64,000 nt of DNA from Mytilus edulis (GCF_963676685.1 NC_092348.1:20497386-20561385); one strand, 5' to 3'. Shown: positions 1-12,706, counted from the first letter of the stretch. A program made the numbers and translations. Notes: generated by a model from the letters alone, not told the origin.

Positions 1-1019
1 TAATGACAATAATCAATATTTATTATTTTTCATACTACTACGTTGCATTCTAAAAAGAAAAATGTTCATCACATCAACATCAATTATCTAAACAAGAAGG
101 TTTCGTGCCCATTGTCATGGACGTGTCGCTAAGTATTCACGAAACTTTAAGTAACTAAAAATAATAAAATCTAACAATGCCATCGAAAAGAAGATTTTTT
201 TTTATATTTTCTTATTGACTTTTCGTTTAGAATTTTCATCGGAGTGCGGCATTTTTGTTTATTTTACTTTTTATATTATCGCAAAGTTTTCAAGACTTCT
301 ATCATTAATAAGTAGAATTAATCATTTCGTGATGAAAGAAAAAAATAAATTTGTAAAGTTAAAATGGAAAAGCATCAAATATATATTTGGTATCTATTAA
401 ACTTTTCGTTTTGTCAGCTTCACAACTATCATAATTGAAAAACACAACAACAACAAAAAATGAACTTCAGATTTCTTTCCGTTGTAAACGAGTCTATATT
501 ATATATGATAAACAAATGCATCACAAAAATGACTTTCGAAACTTATAACGAAATAATCAAATTGTGGTAAAAAATGACAGTATCGAGATGTAAAATGTTC
601 GCAATGGATTACAAAAAGAAATAACAGACTATATAATATCATAATAAAAGTGAAAAGTGCGTATATTCCTACAAAAAGGTGACATGGAATGTAAGCAAAA
701 TACGCTCATTTGCAGAGGCAAAATATGTTCATTTGCAGAGATGCGAAATGTAAGGCACATAATACATGTATATATAAATATAGTTAGAAACAGCCATTTA
801 TTCTTATCATATATCAGACACTGGGTGTATCTTTATAGTGCATTAATATCTAAACATAACACTGAGTCTAAGTTCATCGTATGTGCGTAAGATTTACCGT
901 TGTGTAATCATTCTCATGAATCATGAAACCATTCAACTCCCTCCCACTGAAATATAATTTTGAGATTTTTTTTTTAACATCACTATTTTCGTTTCAAGTT
1001 TCATAATGTATGAGAAAGA
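1..1019. other. gene-free flank downstream of the TLR gene
   Basis: No supported coding exon is seen. The stretch is AT-rich with several homopolymer runs. It includes the likely 3'UTR of the minus-strand Toll-like receptor; a minus-strand AATAAA lies at 797-802, about 220 bases past the stop codon. In DNA this AT-rich that hexamer is weak evidence on its own. Confidence 0.5.
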
Positions 1020-3638
1020 TCATATAACGTTTTCCATTCGTCTTTTCCTTCTTAATCCATCAACTAATTGTTCTTTAAATGTCAATTTCGCCTCCTCTGA
1101 ATCCTCCCATGTAAGGAAATCGTGCCTTTCCATCTTGCGCCTCAGTAGTCTGGGAACATGTCTTGCGGTAAGTCCATCGACGTTGACAATCAGTATATCA
1201 GATATTTTACCTTTTTCTAGTAAATCAATCGCCGTGATAATTTCAAACTTGTATCGCTCTTTCGCCATAAAATCTCTTGTGAGTATAATGAGCACAACTC
1301 GACTTGCTTCCATGTTTTCAATTATGTTATAGACTTCAGCTTTTCCTGGTTCGGCGTCTCTGTCTTCAAAATAAAGTTTAAATTCACCACCGAACGTAAC
1401 AGTTTCCAGATCCCCACAGTCTACCCCTGGAAAGATGTTTTTCAAAACCCACTGATAATTTTCACTGGCACTGCAAATGTAAGCATCGTATTTATTAACA
1501 TCGCCATCTAGTTTCTGATAACCGACAGCTCCAGATCCTCCAGATCTTCTCACCGATCGCTGAATCCTATACCATCGAAGTTTGATGTACCAACGCCTTT
1601 TGTAAACAACAGCAATTACTATAACAAAAGCTAGAAAACCACACACAGCTGCAACTATAATTTGGATAGTTGTAAACCAGACACAATTTATTTTATGTCT
1701 GTCAAAAGAAAGTAGTTTCTTTCCATGCCATTCTGGAGGTGAATTGCAGAGATACGCTTCGTTGTGCAAAATTGAAATTGTTGTTGTATTCATCCAATCA
1801 CGGAACCATCGCAAGTCACACGTGCAAGCAAAAGGATTCTGGCGTAGATCAAGAGTCTTTATTTCTTTAAAGTCCTGAACAGATGACGAATTGACAAGCG
1901 CTATCATATTTTGACTCAGATCAAGATTTTCTAATTGAAAAGTTCTTTTAAATAAATTATCTCCCCATGATGATATTTTGTTTGAACTGATATTGAGATA
2001 TTTGAGATTTATCAGATCTTTGAAAATTGGATCCGGAAGCTGTGTCAATTGATTGTTAGTCATGTTCAATACGATAAGTTTGTGCAATCCGGCAAACAAA
2101 TGACCATTAACGTCATTGGCAATCAAGTTACCAAGTTGATTATTTTGAAGGTGTAAAACCCTTAGCGACGAAAGAACACGAAAAAGTCCCATAGAACAAG
2201 ATGCAAATGCATTGTCGGCCATGTTTAGATACGTTAATGATGACATGGAACCAAAAAGACTGTCACCGTTCGGAATTTGGTTTATATTGTTTTTATTTAG
2301 TTCCAGTGATTCTAGAACAATAAAAGATTCAAAAAGTTTTCCTGGTAAAGTGTGGATCTTATTATCTACCAGGTGAATTGTTTTCAAACTAGTGAGGCCC
2401 AAGAACGCCTTTTGTTCAAGCTGATGAATTTTGTTCCCTCCTAAATATAGAAACTGTAGTTTAGACAACTTCATAAAGGTTTTGTCTTTTAAACCTGTGA
2501 TTTGGTTGCCATTTAGATATAACTTTTGTAATGATGGCGGTAGATTGTTAGGTACCTGGGATAGCTGATTGTCGTTTAGGAATAACCTTGTTAAGGCATC
2601 GAGTCCTTCAAAAGCACTGTCATCTATTTTGAAAATGTTCGCTGCACTTAGGTCTAAGCTGATCAACTTCTTTAAATTTGCGAACCCCTTTTGAGGTATA
2701 CTGCTCATTTTGTTATTTTTCATACTAAGGGTCGTTATTGACGTATTCTGAAGCAACTGAAAGGTAGAAGAGGGCAAAACTCCTCCAAGAGTTATATTAT
2801 CTATAATTAATGACACCAGACTCGATCCAACAAGACCATGAAAAGCCATCTCCAAGTCTGAACTGGTCAAAGGATTATAGCCTAGTTTAAGGGATGTTAT
2901 ATTTTTCATCCAGCTAAAAGCGCCTGTAGATATCTCATCAATTTTATTCCTTGACAATTCCAGTTTCCGTATATCTGAATTATGCAAATTTCTAAAGGTC
3001 GAATCATCGAGTTTTCTTATTGCGTTATTACTCAACCCAATTTCATTTAATTTCTTAAGTTGTAGGTACTCGTCCGGAAACGTTAGATCAGATAATTTGT
3101 TTGCCTGGATGTAAAGACTTTTAAGACTCTTTAATTTCCCGAGTCTTGGAATTCCTGACAAATAATTACTGCCCAAGTTTATTAACTGAACTGATGGAGT
3201 GTCTATAAAGGCATCGGGCTGAATTTCTTGAATTTCATTGTTGGTTAGATAGACCTGGGTTAATGACGTCATATTTACAAAGGTTCTGCTTTCAATCACC
3301 GATATTTTATTGTTCCTTATATGTAATTGATTAAGCTTAGGAACGATTCTACCATCAAAAGTGTTAGCCTGTAATCCTGCGATTTTGTTATTGTCTAACC
3401 AGATAATTCGCAGGTTTGGTAAAATGACATTTGCAGAAAAATTAACATGTACTATATCATTGTGTGTCATGTAAAGCCTTTCAACTGATTTCGGAAGTTT
3501 GTTTGGAATGTATAATAGTTTAAGCCTTTCACAATTCACATATGTCAATTCTTTGTTACAGGAACATTTCTCAGGGCAAAAATCTTCAGCCTTGATGCAA
3601 GTGACCAATGTAAAGACAAGAACTCGGTGAAAGAACAT
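1020..3638 (-). CDS. Toll-like receptor, single cysteine cluster type, 872 aa
   Basis: Membrane pattern-recognition receptor with an intact reading frame. Residues 1-17 form a hydrophobic signal peptide, followed by an N-terminal Cys cap (FCPEKCSC). About 22 leucine-rich repeats follow to about residue 600. Residues 601-656 form one C-terminal Cys-rich LRR cap (NPFACTCDLRWF to KINC). One transmembrane helix spans about 657-679, followed by a basic juxtamembrane stretch. The cytoplasmic TIR domain runs from about 716 to 868. Box 1 is YDAYICSA and the BB loop is RDAEPGK, with the proline expected for adaptor binding. Box 3 is modified (DFLTWED instead of the usual FW). A single Cys cap before the membrane matches the sccTLR architecture common in bivalve expansions. 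The ligand cannot be told from sequence. By family, it should signal through TIR adaptors such as MyD88. The coding region has no intron. Confidence 0.95.
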   Translation of the reverse strand: MFFHRVLVFTLVTCIKAEDFCPEKCSCNKELTYVNCERLKLLYIPNKLPKSVERLYMTHNDIVHVNFSANVILPNLRIIWLDNNKIAGLQANTFDGRIVPKLNQLHIRNNKISVIESRTFVNMTSLTQVYLTNNEIQEIQPDAFIDTPSVQLINLGSNYLSGIPRLGKLKSLKSLYIQANKLSDLTFPDEYLQLKKLNEIGLSNNAIRKLDDSTFRNLHNSDIRKLELSRNKIDEISTGAFSWMKNITSLKLGYNPLTSSDLEMAFHGLVGSSLVSLIIDNITLGGVLPSSTFQLLQNTSITTLSMKNNKMSSIPQKGFANLKKLISLDLSAANIFKIDDSAFEGLDALTRLFLNDNQLSQVPNNLPPSLQKLYLNGNQITGLKDKTFMKLSKLQFLYLGGNKIHQLEQKAFLGLTSLKTIHLVDNKIHTLPGKLFESFIVLESLELNKNNINQIPNGDSLFGSMSSLTYLNMADNAFASCSMGLFRVLSSLRVLHLQNNQLGNLIANDVNGHLFAGLHKLIVLNMTNNQLTQLPDPIFKDLINLKYLNISSNKISSWGDNLFKRTFQLENLDLSQNMIALVNSSSVQDFKEIKTLDLRQNPFACTCDLRWFRDWMNTTTISILHNEAYLCNSPPEWHGKKLLSFDRHKINCVWFTTIQIIVAAVCGFLAFVIVIAVVYKRRWYIKLRWYRIQRSVRRSGGSGAVGYQKLDGDVNKYDAYICSASENYQWVLKNIFPGVDCGDLETVTFGGEFKLYFEDRDAEPGKAEVYNIIENMEASRVVLIILTRDFMAKERYKFEIITAIDLLEKGKISDILIVNVDGLTARHVPRLLRRKMERHDFLTWEDSEEAKLTFKEQLVDGLRRKRRMENVI

Positions 3639-3656
3639 CTAAACAAACAAAAAAAG
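3639..3656 (-). promoter_or_regulatory. probable 3' splice acceptor of a 5'UTR intron of the TLR gene
   Basis: On the minus strand a T-rich tract (TTTTTTTGTTTGTTTAG) ends in AG exactly one base before the TLR start codon. This is a good acceptor and suggests that an untranslated first exon lies upstream, at positions above 3.66 kb. It also supports the chosen ATG, because translation starts at the first base of the exon. The upstream exon and promoter were not located. Confidence 0.55.
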
Positions 3657-4930
3657 TATTTTACAAGAAGAATATGAACTAAATTAAATTACAATGGAAA
3701 TTATATCGTGTTTAGGGTAAACCTAGATTGTGTATTTATTCTGGGATAAGTGGGGTTAAAATGTAATTTGGTGAAAAAGGTCGCGTCTATACCTATAATT
3801 TTGCTTTACACCGGTCATGTTAATGACAGTCTTTACACTAAATTCATTGGATGTGTTCTGATTGATATGTTAGTCTTAGATACACGATTTGTTTTATTAG
3901 TTGTAATTATTGGCTTAGCTGATCACAATATTGAACTAGCTGTCAGTCACTACGAGTACTCTCAGATCAGTACTTAGCGTATTTTCTGTTGGTAAGGATG
4001 GGTATATACTTTGCCACGTCCTGTTTCAGTTTGTTTGTTTGTTTTCTTTGTATCGATCTGATGAGTTAATCCTTCTTCAACTGATTTATATGAATTATGC
4101 ACCATGTGAGTATAGAATAAAGCCAGTGATTGTTCCCCCATTGAAATACCGAGTGTTTGATAAAAAGTGTAGGAATCATTGTGATTCTTCTGAAAGTAAG
4201 ATTTTTCATGACCTTATACAAGGAATTTTTTATTTATGTGATTTTCAAAGGTCTTTTTTTCTATTAGATGTAAACGTTCATTCAATTGACCATAGGACAT
4301 ATAAGGTTAAAGCGTAGAAAAATCAAAGGGTTTTTTTAAACAATTACGGCCAATTTGTAAAAAAATATGATTGAAATTTTTAATTCGTTGCAGGTTAAGT
4401 ATATATCTCAAGCAATATTTATTAATGCAATATGTTTTTGTAGAAACTCACAGAAATATGGTTATAACATTGTAAAAATGGTTAGAACTTTATAAAGATG
4501 ATTAGTCGAACATTTTGACGACCCGACTATATCTTGCTCTTGAAAGGGATTTGGGAAGTTAGTGGTATATTAGAAATATCACGTGACAAGTGAAAGATGG
4601 TTGAAAATTTTTTCCGTGAGGGAAAATATTCAGAAAATTGTGATTAAAACCGGTGTATTGTTTAAAAAGTTGATAATTTCTATGGATTATGTTTTCCTTT
4701 GCGATATGTTTATATGATGACATAATCTCGGAATAACAGAAAGAAAGGGAACAGTAGTGGTAGTAAATCAAATGGATATGCGAACAAACAATACAAAGTA
4801 GACTATTTAGAAGACAAAGACTATGAACAAAGTGGCAGTATCTCAGTAAGTGGAATATTAAGTCAAACAAACGCTGTATTATATGACTCAGTTGAATCTA
4901 AACTAGACATTAGTGTTTTTGTTGAATCTC
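3657..4930. other. intergenic or 5'UTR intron of the TLR gene
   Basis: No coding exon is supported. Short open frames here are rich in F, Y, I and L, as expected by chance in AT-rich DNA. The untranslated first exon and promoter of the minus-strand TLR gene may lie here. Confidence 0.4.
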
Positions 4931-4977
4931 AGTCACCACTCTCATATTCTCAAATTTAAAAAAGGCAACCTAGCGAG

Positions 4978-5719
4978 ATGGCGTCACCAAAAAGCGGTTC
5001 TGAAAAATTAGACACTCTTATAAATGCCGGAAAGGGATTGAATTGAAAAAAAATGTTTGAGTCAAAACTAGATAAACTTAGAACGGGACTTAATGACCAG
5101 TGTTGATACTAAAATACGAGCATTACGTGATGAGTTATCAGTCGACATATCACTAGAATCAAAACGAACGGATCAAGTGTTGACATCTATTCAATATATG
5201 CAGATATGTATTGACGACCTCGATCAACACCGAAGTGATTTCAACGTAATCGCTAACGGTACAGCTAACGGTAAACATACACAAGACAATAGTCCAGAGT
5301 TATCGGTAACGGATAGTGGTATACCGCAAAATGAAGAGGAAGATTAACTGCTGAGAGTAAACGATATAATGTAAGCCCTAGGTGAAGATGTATATTCAAG
5401 TATGCACATAACACTTGTAAATCGCTTTCCGTCTAAAATAGGAAACCGCCCCGGAATTATTAGAATAAGCTTTAGGGACCCTGGTAAAAAAAAGTCTGGT
5501 ACTTAGAAACAAACGTAATTCAAATGATATATATATATATAATTTTATATTAGAAGTAGTAAATCACGCATTGAACGTTTAATAGAAATTAATGCCCGAG
5601 CAGTGCTTCGCAAGATACCCGAAGGCGGTTCATTACGTTTGGATGCTAGTGGTCGTATCACACGTCGGATTCAGAGAGTTCCAGATCAGCAACAAGGTCG
5701 TAATGAGAATGGTGAATAG
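4978..5719 (+). pseudogene. LINE ORF1 remnant (coiled coil and RNA-binding C-terminus)
   Basis: Translation from the ATG at 4978 begins MASPKSGSEKLDTL and meets an in-frame stop within 25 codons. A frame shift near 5090 leads into a heptad-rich segment (ESKRTDQVLTSIQ). The later part contains NRPGIIRISFRDPG, which resembles the nucleic-acid-binding part of LINE ORF1 proteins. The last frame ends at a TAG at 5717-5719. It sits directly upstream of the endonuclease, as expected for ORF1. Confidence 0.65.
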
Positions 5720-5985
5720 GATTAAACCCGGTCGAAAGAATCAATAAAATTAGAAACAATTAAGATATGCGGATGGACGAGAGATAATTGTGAATTGAGA
5801 AAAGGCGGTTCATTACGTTTGGATGCTAGTGGTCGTATCACACGTCGGATTCAGAGAGTTCCAGATCAGCAACAAGGTCGTAATGAGAATGGTGAATAGG
5901 ATTAAACCCGGTCGAAAGAATCAATAAAATTAGAAACAATTAAGATATGCGGATGGACGAGAGATAATTGTGAATTGAGAAAAGG
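5622..5985 (+). repeat. perfect 180-bp tandem duplication inside the LINE
   Basis: Every base from 5622 to 5805 is identical to the base 180 positions downstream, giving just over two copies with no mismatch. The unit covers the last codons of ORF1, its stop codon and the spacer up to the endonuclease start. The surrounding element carries many disabling mutations, so identity between the two units means that the duplication is young or is an assembly artefact. Confidence 0.97.
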
Positions 5986-6771
5986 TATCTTCAAATCGAT
6001 TAACTATGATATAATTTGTGTTTGCGAAACTTGTTTAGCTAAAGATGATGTAATTAATGTACCTGGGTTTTCTTGGTTTGGTTATAACAGAGTTGATATA
6101 CACAAAAATGCTCCGAAAACATCAGGCGGAATAGGAATTTTAGTTAAAAAATGGATTCTTGAACATTATAATGCATCAGTTATTGACAGATCATTCGATG
6201 ATATTTTAAGATTACAATTTGAAAATAGAATGAATGATTCCAACTTTTTAGTATTTGCATGTTACCTTCCTCCTGAAAATTCATCTAGAGGCCGTGATGC
6301 TCCGAGTTTTTTTTATCACTTACTAGCACAGACATATTTAAATGATAAATGTGATGCAATATTGCTTACAGGGGATTTTAATTCGAGAATTTGATCATTA
6401 CCAGATACACGGAACGATATGAACTGTGTTCCAATGAAAAATACAATCGATAAAAGCATTAATCAGCACGGTCATGAATTTATATTCTTTCTCAATGAAT
6501 CGAAATTTTGTGTATTAAATGGAAGATTTCAGGGTTGTGATAATTTTACTTCTATTTCAACGAGAGCAAATCTGTGGTTGACTATATTTGTGTCCCTCAT
6601 GACGTGTTTGATAAATGTAAAAGGTTTGAAGTGCTTACAGCGGAATCTATTGTTAACAATACTTCTTTGTTTGGATTATAAGGTGGGAAATCAAGACTAC
6701 CCGACCATTCAGTATTCATTACAGAGTTTACGGTCACGCATTTTGAACAGACGGTTCCGACAGATAATGAG
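5926..6771 (+). pseudogene. LINE endonuclease domain, broken
   Basis: The frame gives NYDIICVCETCL, then GGIGILVKKW and LLTGDFNSRI. These match the catalytic Glu (ET) and the Asp/Asn (GDFN) blocks of exonuclease-endonuclease-phosphatase domains in LINEs. A TGA at about 6392 interrupts it just after GDFNSRI. The frame continues from 6419 and shifts near 6565, where the VVDYICVPHD block would be expected in another frame. It is not functional. Confidence 0.8.
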
Positions 6772-9250
6772 ATGAAAAGAGCACGATTTAAAATTAACCA
6801 AATCCCGTTAGACTCTATGAGTAGTGAGATACGGAGAAATGCCTTGATTGATATCATCACTGACATCGAACACTCGCGAGAAACTCAGGAAAACATTGAC
6901 GTGATTTATGAAAATTTATGCACCCAGATAATCGCAGAAATGACCGATAAAATCCCACAATATTGTAACAATAACTCTAAGAAGCGTTTTCGAACAAATA
7001 AGCCGTACTGGAACGAAACTTTGACTGAACTTTGGAATAAGATGCGTACATGTGAAAAAGATTTAGTCAAGTATTCTGGGAGGAGAAATATTAAAACAAC
7101 TTTGCGCAATAACTACATGCAAGCTAGAAAATGTTTCAACAACAATCTAAGACGGACAAAACGTACCTATAGAAGAACAGGAGCGGTAGAAATAGAGACA
7201 ATGACGAGCAAAAATCCAACTGATTTTTGGGAAAAAATACGTAAATTAGGACCTAGGAGTAACAAATGTATACCACAGGAAGTCGTTGATGATAACGGTA
7301 CTATAACTAGATCTGAACAAGAAGTTTTGAAAAGATGGCGTTGTGATTTCGAAAATTTATATAATGATTTGTCGAGTGATGAATTTGATTCAGAACACTA
7401 TATTCAAGCTGAAGTACACACAAACCTACTAGAGGAAAATATGGAGGACCCCTTGTGTATGCCGAATAATCTTTTAAATGTGAACATATCAAGAAATGAA
7501 ATAAATTCTATAGTAATGCAAGCGAAACAACGATCTGCAAGTGGATATGACGAAATACCATACGATGTTTTAAAATTTCCTGCAGTTATTGAAATATTAC
7601 ACCATCTTTTTCAACTGATTTTTGACTCGAGTTTAATCCCGTCCGCCTTGAGAAAATCCATAATTTGTCCAATATTGGAGGATCCGTCGTCAGATGCACG
7701 TATTCCGATGAATTACAGGGGAGTCAGTCTATTAGCATGTGTAAGCAAACTCTATTGCGCATTTGTTAACACGAGATTATCAAGTTTTCTCGAGACTGAA
7801 AATATTCTTGCAATTGAATAGAATGGGTTCAGGAAAAATAGGTCTTGATAAGATCATATTTTTACCTTAAACAATATTGTGAGAAACAATCCCAACGTCT
7901 ACGCGACATTCATTGACTTAAAAAAAGTGCTTTGATTTCGTTGATAGAGACATGATGTTGTATAAATTGCGCTTGAATAATATAGACGGCAAAATTAACA
8001 ATTCAATTAAAATACAAGCATACAAGCTCCTGTGTGCGTATCAACATAAGCTGACGAATTGGTTTGACTGTAAATCTGGAGTAAAACAAGGGGATAACGT
8101 TTCTCCGACACTTTTCTCTATCTTCATCAATGATCTGGTTAAATAAGTTAATGATTTGAATTTAGGATTTGATATTAATGGAAGGCAGATTTCACTTATA
8201 CTTTACGCTGATGATATTGTTATGTTCGCAAAAAGTGAGGATGAACTTCAACAAATGTTAAATGTGATTCATAAGCTGGTGTAAACGTTGGAGGGTTCTG
8301 ATCAACACGGACAAATCTAAGTGCGTGCATTTTCGTAAAGGACGTAAAAAGCAGAGTGAATTTGACTTTTCAATCGGCAGTAATGCGTTAAAAATAGTGG
8401 ACGATTACAAATACTTAGGTTTAACTTTTAACTGTAAAGGTAACTTTAATTTACATGCAGAGACTTTGGCTAAAGGTGCAGGAAGAGCCTTAAGTATAAT
8501 TATCTCGAAAATCCATAGTTTAAAGGATTTTGGTTTTCAGTCTAATGAAACACTTTTTAATTCGTGTGTTACTCCAATCCTCGACTACGCATCTGGAATA
8601 TGGGGAAATATGAAGTTCCAATCAATAGACAACGTACAGAACAGAGCAATTCCAAATACTTAGGCGTTCACAGATTTGCACCAATTTTAGCATTGTATGG
8701 GGATACTGGATGGATACCAAGTCTGTTTCGGCATTGGGTAAACATTATTCGCTACTGGAATATGCTATTATCGTTTGAAGACGACCGCTTAACGAAAGTT
8801 GTGTTCAATATGGATTATGATCGTTGCACAAACAATTGGTGTAGTGACACTGAAGATATTTTCACCGAACTTAATATGTTACATTATTAAGAAAGTAGAA
8901 CAATGGTGGATTTAAAATCTTTTGGACAAATTGTACGAACTTATCACATTGATATGTGGAGAGAGTCCTTGATAAATAAGACAAAGCTACGATCTTACAT
9001 AAACTTTAAAACAAACTTCGAACTAGAGCACTATGTAAAACTAAATCTTACGAAACACGAGCGATCTGTGCTAGCACAGTTTAGATGCGGGATATAACCG
9101 ATCAGAATTGAGACTGGTATATATGTTGGGGAACCAGTGGAAAACAGACTATGTCGATTTTGTAATTCTCAAAATGTTGAAAGTGAGCTACATTTTCTTA
9201 TAAACTGCACATTTTATAATGATATCAGACAAACTGTTTTAGCATGGTAT
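6772..9250 (+). pseudogene. LINE reverse transcriptase and C-terminal zinc knuckle, broken
   Basis: A 349-codon open stretch (6772-7821) holds the RT fingers (RSASGYDEIPYDVLKFP and MNYRGVSLL). A stop at about 7820 and frameshifts near 7850 and 7930 precede the VKQGDNVSPTLFS block. The catalytic YADD box lies near 8205-8216. The thumb follows at 8325-8663 (DYKYLGLTFN, PILDYASGIWG). A C-terminal knuckle of the form CRFCN, 8 residues, H, 4 residues, C lies at about 9150-9215. The order is the standard ORF2 order, and the copy is dead. Confidence 0.85.
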
Positions 9251-9640
9251 TAATGGTGCCTGACGGAAAATTGAAATTTCTAAAGCTGAACCATCGAAGG
9301 GAAATAGCTAAATACTTAGTAGCGTCACTTTTCCATAGAATACAAACAGTTTACTCTGGTTACATTCTTAAACTTTTTCACAAAATTTAGATGAATAATA
9401 TATGAACTTTTACAATCGTTAATTCTTAATCTATAATTATCTGTATTTAAATTTGAATTGGCAATTGACACGTGATATTAGAACATTCATATTGAACTTA
9501 AAATAAAAGGTGACTTATTGGTCCATTGGACCGGGTGTATTATATATGTAATTATATTTTGTACAAATCTATATATTTATGCTGATTTACACATGTCACT
9601 ATAATAAACAATTTACTTATTTAATTACTTTATAAGAAAA

Positions 9641-12600
9641 GGTCGACTCTTTTGGAAACTATATGTAAAGTATCGTGATTAAATACATACATTCACCTCT
9701 TTTGTGTGCATTTTATAAAATACCACACTCCGAACTTAGTAATCGAAAATAGTGTGTCGATATGCCATATGATGAATTCTTTATATTTGTTATCTGAAAA
9801 AAATCATATAAAAGTTTTGCAAATATTTTCGAAAGTAACTTTTTGGAATTGGGAAATAAAACCCAACAAAATCGACTTATAAATAGAAACTAAAGGTTTA
9901 CCAATGCAAAATCCAGAAGCGAATGATATAGTTTATAAATAGTAGCTAACATTTAATGATTGAGAATTTCCTGAAACCCTAAAATAAGCAAAACGTAAAA
10001 AACATTTATGCGTGGGTGGTTTTAATGTACAAGTTCAAGGTCAAGTTCATTATTTTATTGTCGATCAAGGAGAGCAATAATAGGTAAATCTTTTAAGAAT
10101 GATTCAATGATTTGGTTACATAACATGCATATGTGAAGTGAGAAACATGTATGTGTATGTTTTTTCATATTGACAACTACAGTGATAATAAATAAAATAT
10201 CATGTGCAATTATTACAATTTATACAGGAATAATAATGCAGAACAGAATCACAAATTGTTTCACAGTTAACCATATTTTCAAAGATTTTGAAATATATCA
10301 GCTTGTTCCACGATATTAGGGTTTGGGTTTAGTTATATCTGTCCCGAACAATCAACTTATCAATTTTTAAGATTGGAAAACATTTTCTTAGTCAAGGATT
10401 ACCTTGAAAAAAATAGTCAATATGTCTCTTATTAGTTTTTCTACTTATACATGCGTCGATTACAGGAAACGACAATTATTTAAGTATCTCATAAATCCTT
10501 GCACTGACAAAGTTTAAGATAGGATTATCGGAAATGACTTCTAATATCATATCTGTTAGAATAGTCTTTGTGATAATACTTTGCAATTACACATAAACAC
10601 ATGACTAGTAAGCAGCACTCAAAGAATAGTTTACGCTGTAACATATATATTGTACACCTATTATTCCTAATTAGTTATACTTAAGTAAGAATCTGTTTAA
10701 ATTTTTGTCGTTGGCTTTAGGAATTCAGAAAAGCATCAAGCTAACAAGCTATCATTGAAGTTCTTATTTTAAAGCTCAGCCCTCACTAAAAGTCTCAGTT
10801 TGATAGTTGATGATATGAACCTAAACTGTGGAATAAAAATACAAAATAACAAAAAAAACGACCTCCGAGGAAAATTCTTGATAGTCTCTAAACAAATGGC
10901 AAAATCAAAAGTTCAATCTCAATCAAACGGTATAAAGACATACAGCTCAGGAGTAATATCAAGTTATCTGGGTTTTTTCATCACTATTATTGAAAATGTT
11001 GTTAATAGACATAACAGTATTGCCCCTAAACAAGATACATCTGCCTCATATTTTGATTTCTTATGAGTAATTAAGAAAGGGTATTTTTGCATTTAAGTAA
11101 TAAACATCATAAAACTGAACGTCATTGTTTGAAAGTCAAATACTTTACCTTTACTGGGTTTTTGTTCATTAAATATTTATTTAAGAACGTTTGACTGTAA
11201 CATTTTGTTAACATGGTTAATCAACTGATCGAGAAAAAAAAAGGGAATAGAAGGTGAGTGGGTAAAAAGCTAGTCCAACCCTGTTCATGTGTCTTTCTTA
11301 AGTCAGAAACCTTGTAACCTTTTTCTACATAAACGGCCTGTACCAAGTCAGAAATATGACAGTTGTGTACGATAAGTTTGATGCGTTTGAGCTTTTAATT
11401 TTGCGATTGGTTAAGGAAATTTCTGTAATAAATTTGCCTTGCAGTTCGGAATTCTGTTGTTTTCCTGTTTTCACATCTCGTTATGAATCAGCAATGAATA
11501 GTTTGCTAGTGACTTGATGTAAAATAAATGTAAACATGTTTTTTCATACTTAACCTATTTTAGTTTAAATAAATTCTGTCGTGTACCTTTATTGCTCTTT
11601 ACTCTCAACTCTCTTGATTTAAATTCATGAACGAGGAATAGGGGGAAGGTCGTAGGTGTTCTCCGTTTTTCTTCTATAGTACATACATTAAAATTTTATA
11701 AAAAGGAAACCACTTTATCAAGGAACCTTTTTATTTAATATTTCGTGCATCATAGTTAACAAAACACTTTAAATCTCAGTAGTCAATGTAAATGCATACA
11801 AACATGCGATAATGGGGGTAACAGAGGGAAATAAACCTCTGCATGTTCACCTGCTCAAAAGAATTAAAAAAAATGTCTTGTGTTTTCTTTTGTTCATCTT
11901 TAGTATTGAATTAGTAATACATCCTAACCTAAATGGCTATGACAGATACTACTTATGTATTATTATTGATATGTTTTACTTACTATAATGTAGCTGTTCT
12001 AGTAGATCAATGAACACATGTTACATGCAGACAGAAATGTCCAAGTTTTTTGTATACGGAAAATCCCATGAAGATAAATGTCAATTGAGGTCAAGTGTCA
12101 TATCCGGAATCCCCGATAGCTAAATAAAGTCACTTGAATATTTACAATAAATTAACCAGATGTAAAAATGATAGGAAAAACCTTTAGTCGTAATTACATG
12201 TCTAGAAATGATACCACGTAACTAACTAATTCACCAGCAATCTAAGTCAATTGAGATATAGTAGTAAACAACTATTATAATGAGTGAGGATTTTAAAAAA
12301 TCAAAAAAGAAAGTAAAAGTACTTGACCCAAATATTTATATATACCCTAATATATCATTGTGGGTATATATGCATTAGTGCCTAGATGTGGTTCAAAGAA
12401 ATATGTCGCTAAATACCAAACTAAGTTTTTATTTTGGGTGCATTGATATTATGGGCGCATTACAACTGCGCGCATTTGGAAATTAATTTTATTCATAATT
12501 GCGCGCAATGGTTTCACATATTTGTGCATTTTTGTTTTACAGATATACACAGGAACATATATATTAACTGAGATATACTGTTCCCAGATATACAGGAAAA

Positions 12601-12706
12601 GATTATTCATAATGAATTTTAACTGTTTGTTGAAAAATTTTGTTTTGAATATTGAACAAAATGGTTTTTTTTTATATACTTATAGGAACTAAATCCAAAT
12701 TATTCT
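9641..12706. other. gene-free AT-rich region
   Basis: No exon is supported. At about 10840-10960 there is a diverged copy of a dispersed repeat also seen at 21.05 and 37.98 kb (its core reads AATGGCAAAATCAAAAG). Near 12340-12371 an imperfect ATATATACCC and GGGTATATAT inverted pair is visible. Two GCGCGCA words lie close together near 12467-12507. Nothing else stands out. Confidence 0.45.

Larger units (their letters stand above)
4978..9640 (+). mobile_element. decayed non-LTR retrotransposon (LINE) with ORF1, endonuclease and RT
   Basis: A near full-length but inactive LINE. In order it holds a coiled-coil ORF1, an apurinic-type endonuclease, a reverse transcriptase and a C-terminal Cys/His knuckle. 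All are broken by stops and frameshifts. RT signatures visible are NYRGVSLLACVSKLYC, SGVKQGDNVSPTLFSIF and LILYADDIVMFAK, and the thumb has DDYKYLGLTFN. The thumb and C-terminus resemble the LINE copies at 41.3 and 46.9 kb (SYKHLGIIFSR type), but the nucleotide sequences differ. The 3' end is placed near 9640 only because similarity to coding sequence and its AT-rich tail fades there. A CR1, I/Nimb or RTE clade assignment cannot be made safely by eye. Confidence 0.88.

Noticed and set aside
1006..1332. 108-codon plus-strand open frame
   Set aside because: It lies antisense to the well-supported TIR domain of the TLR and has no family signal.
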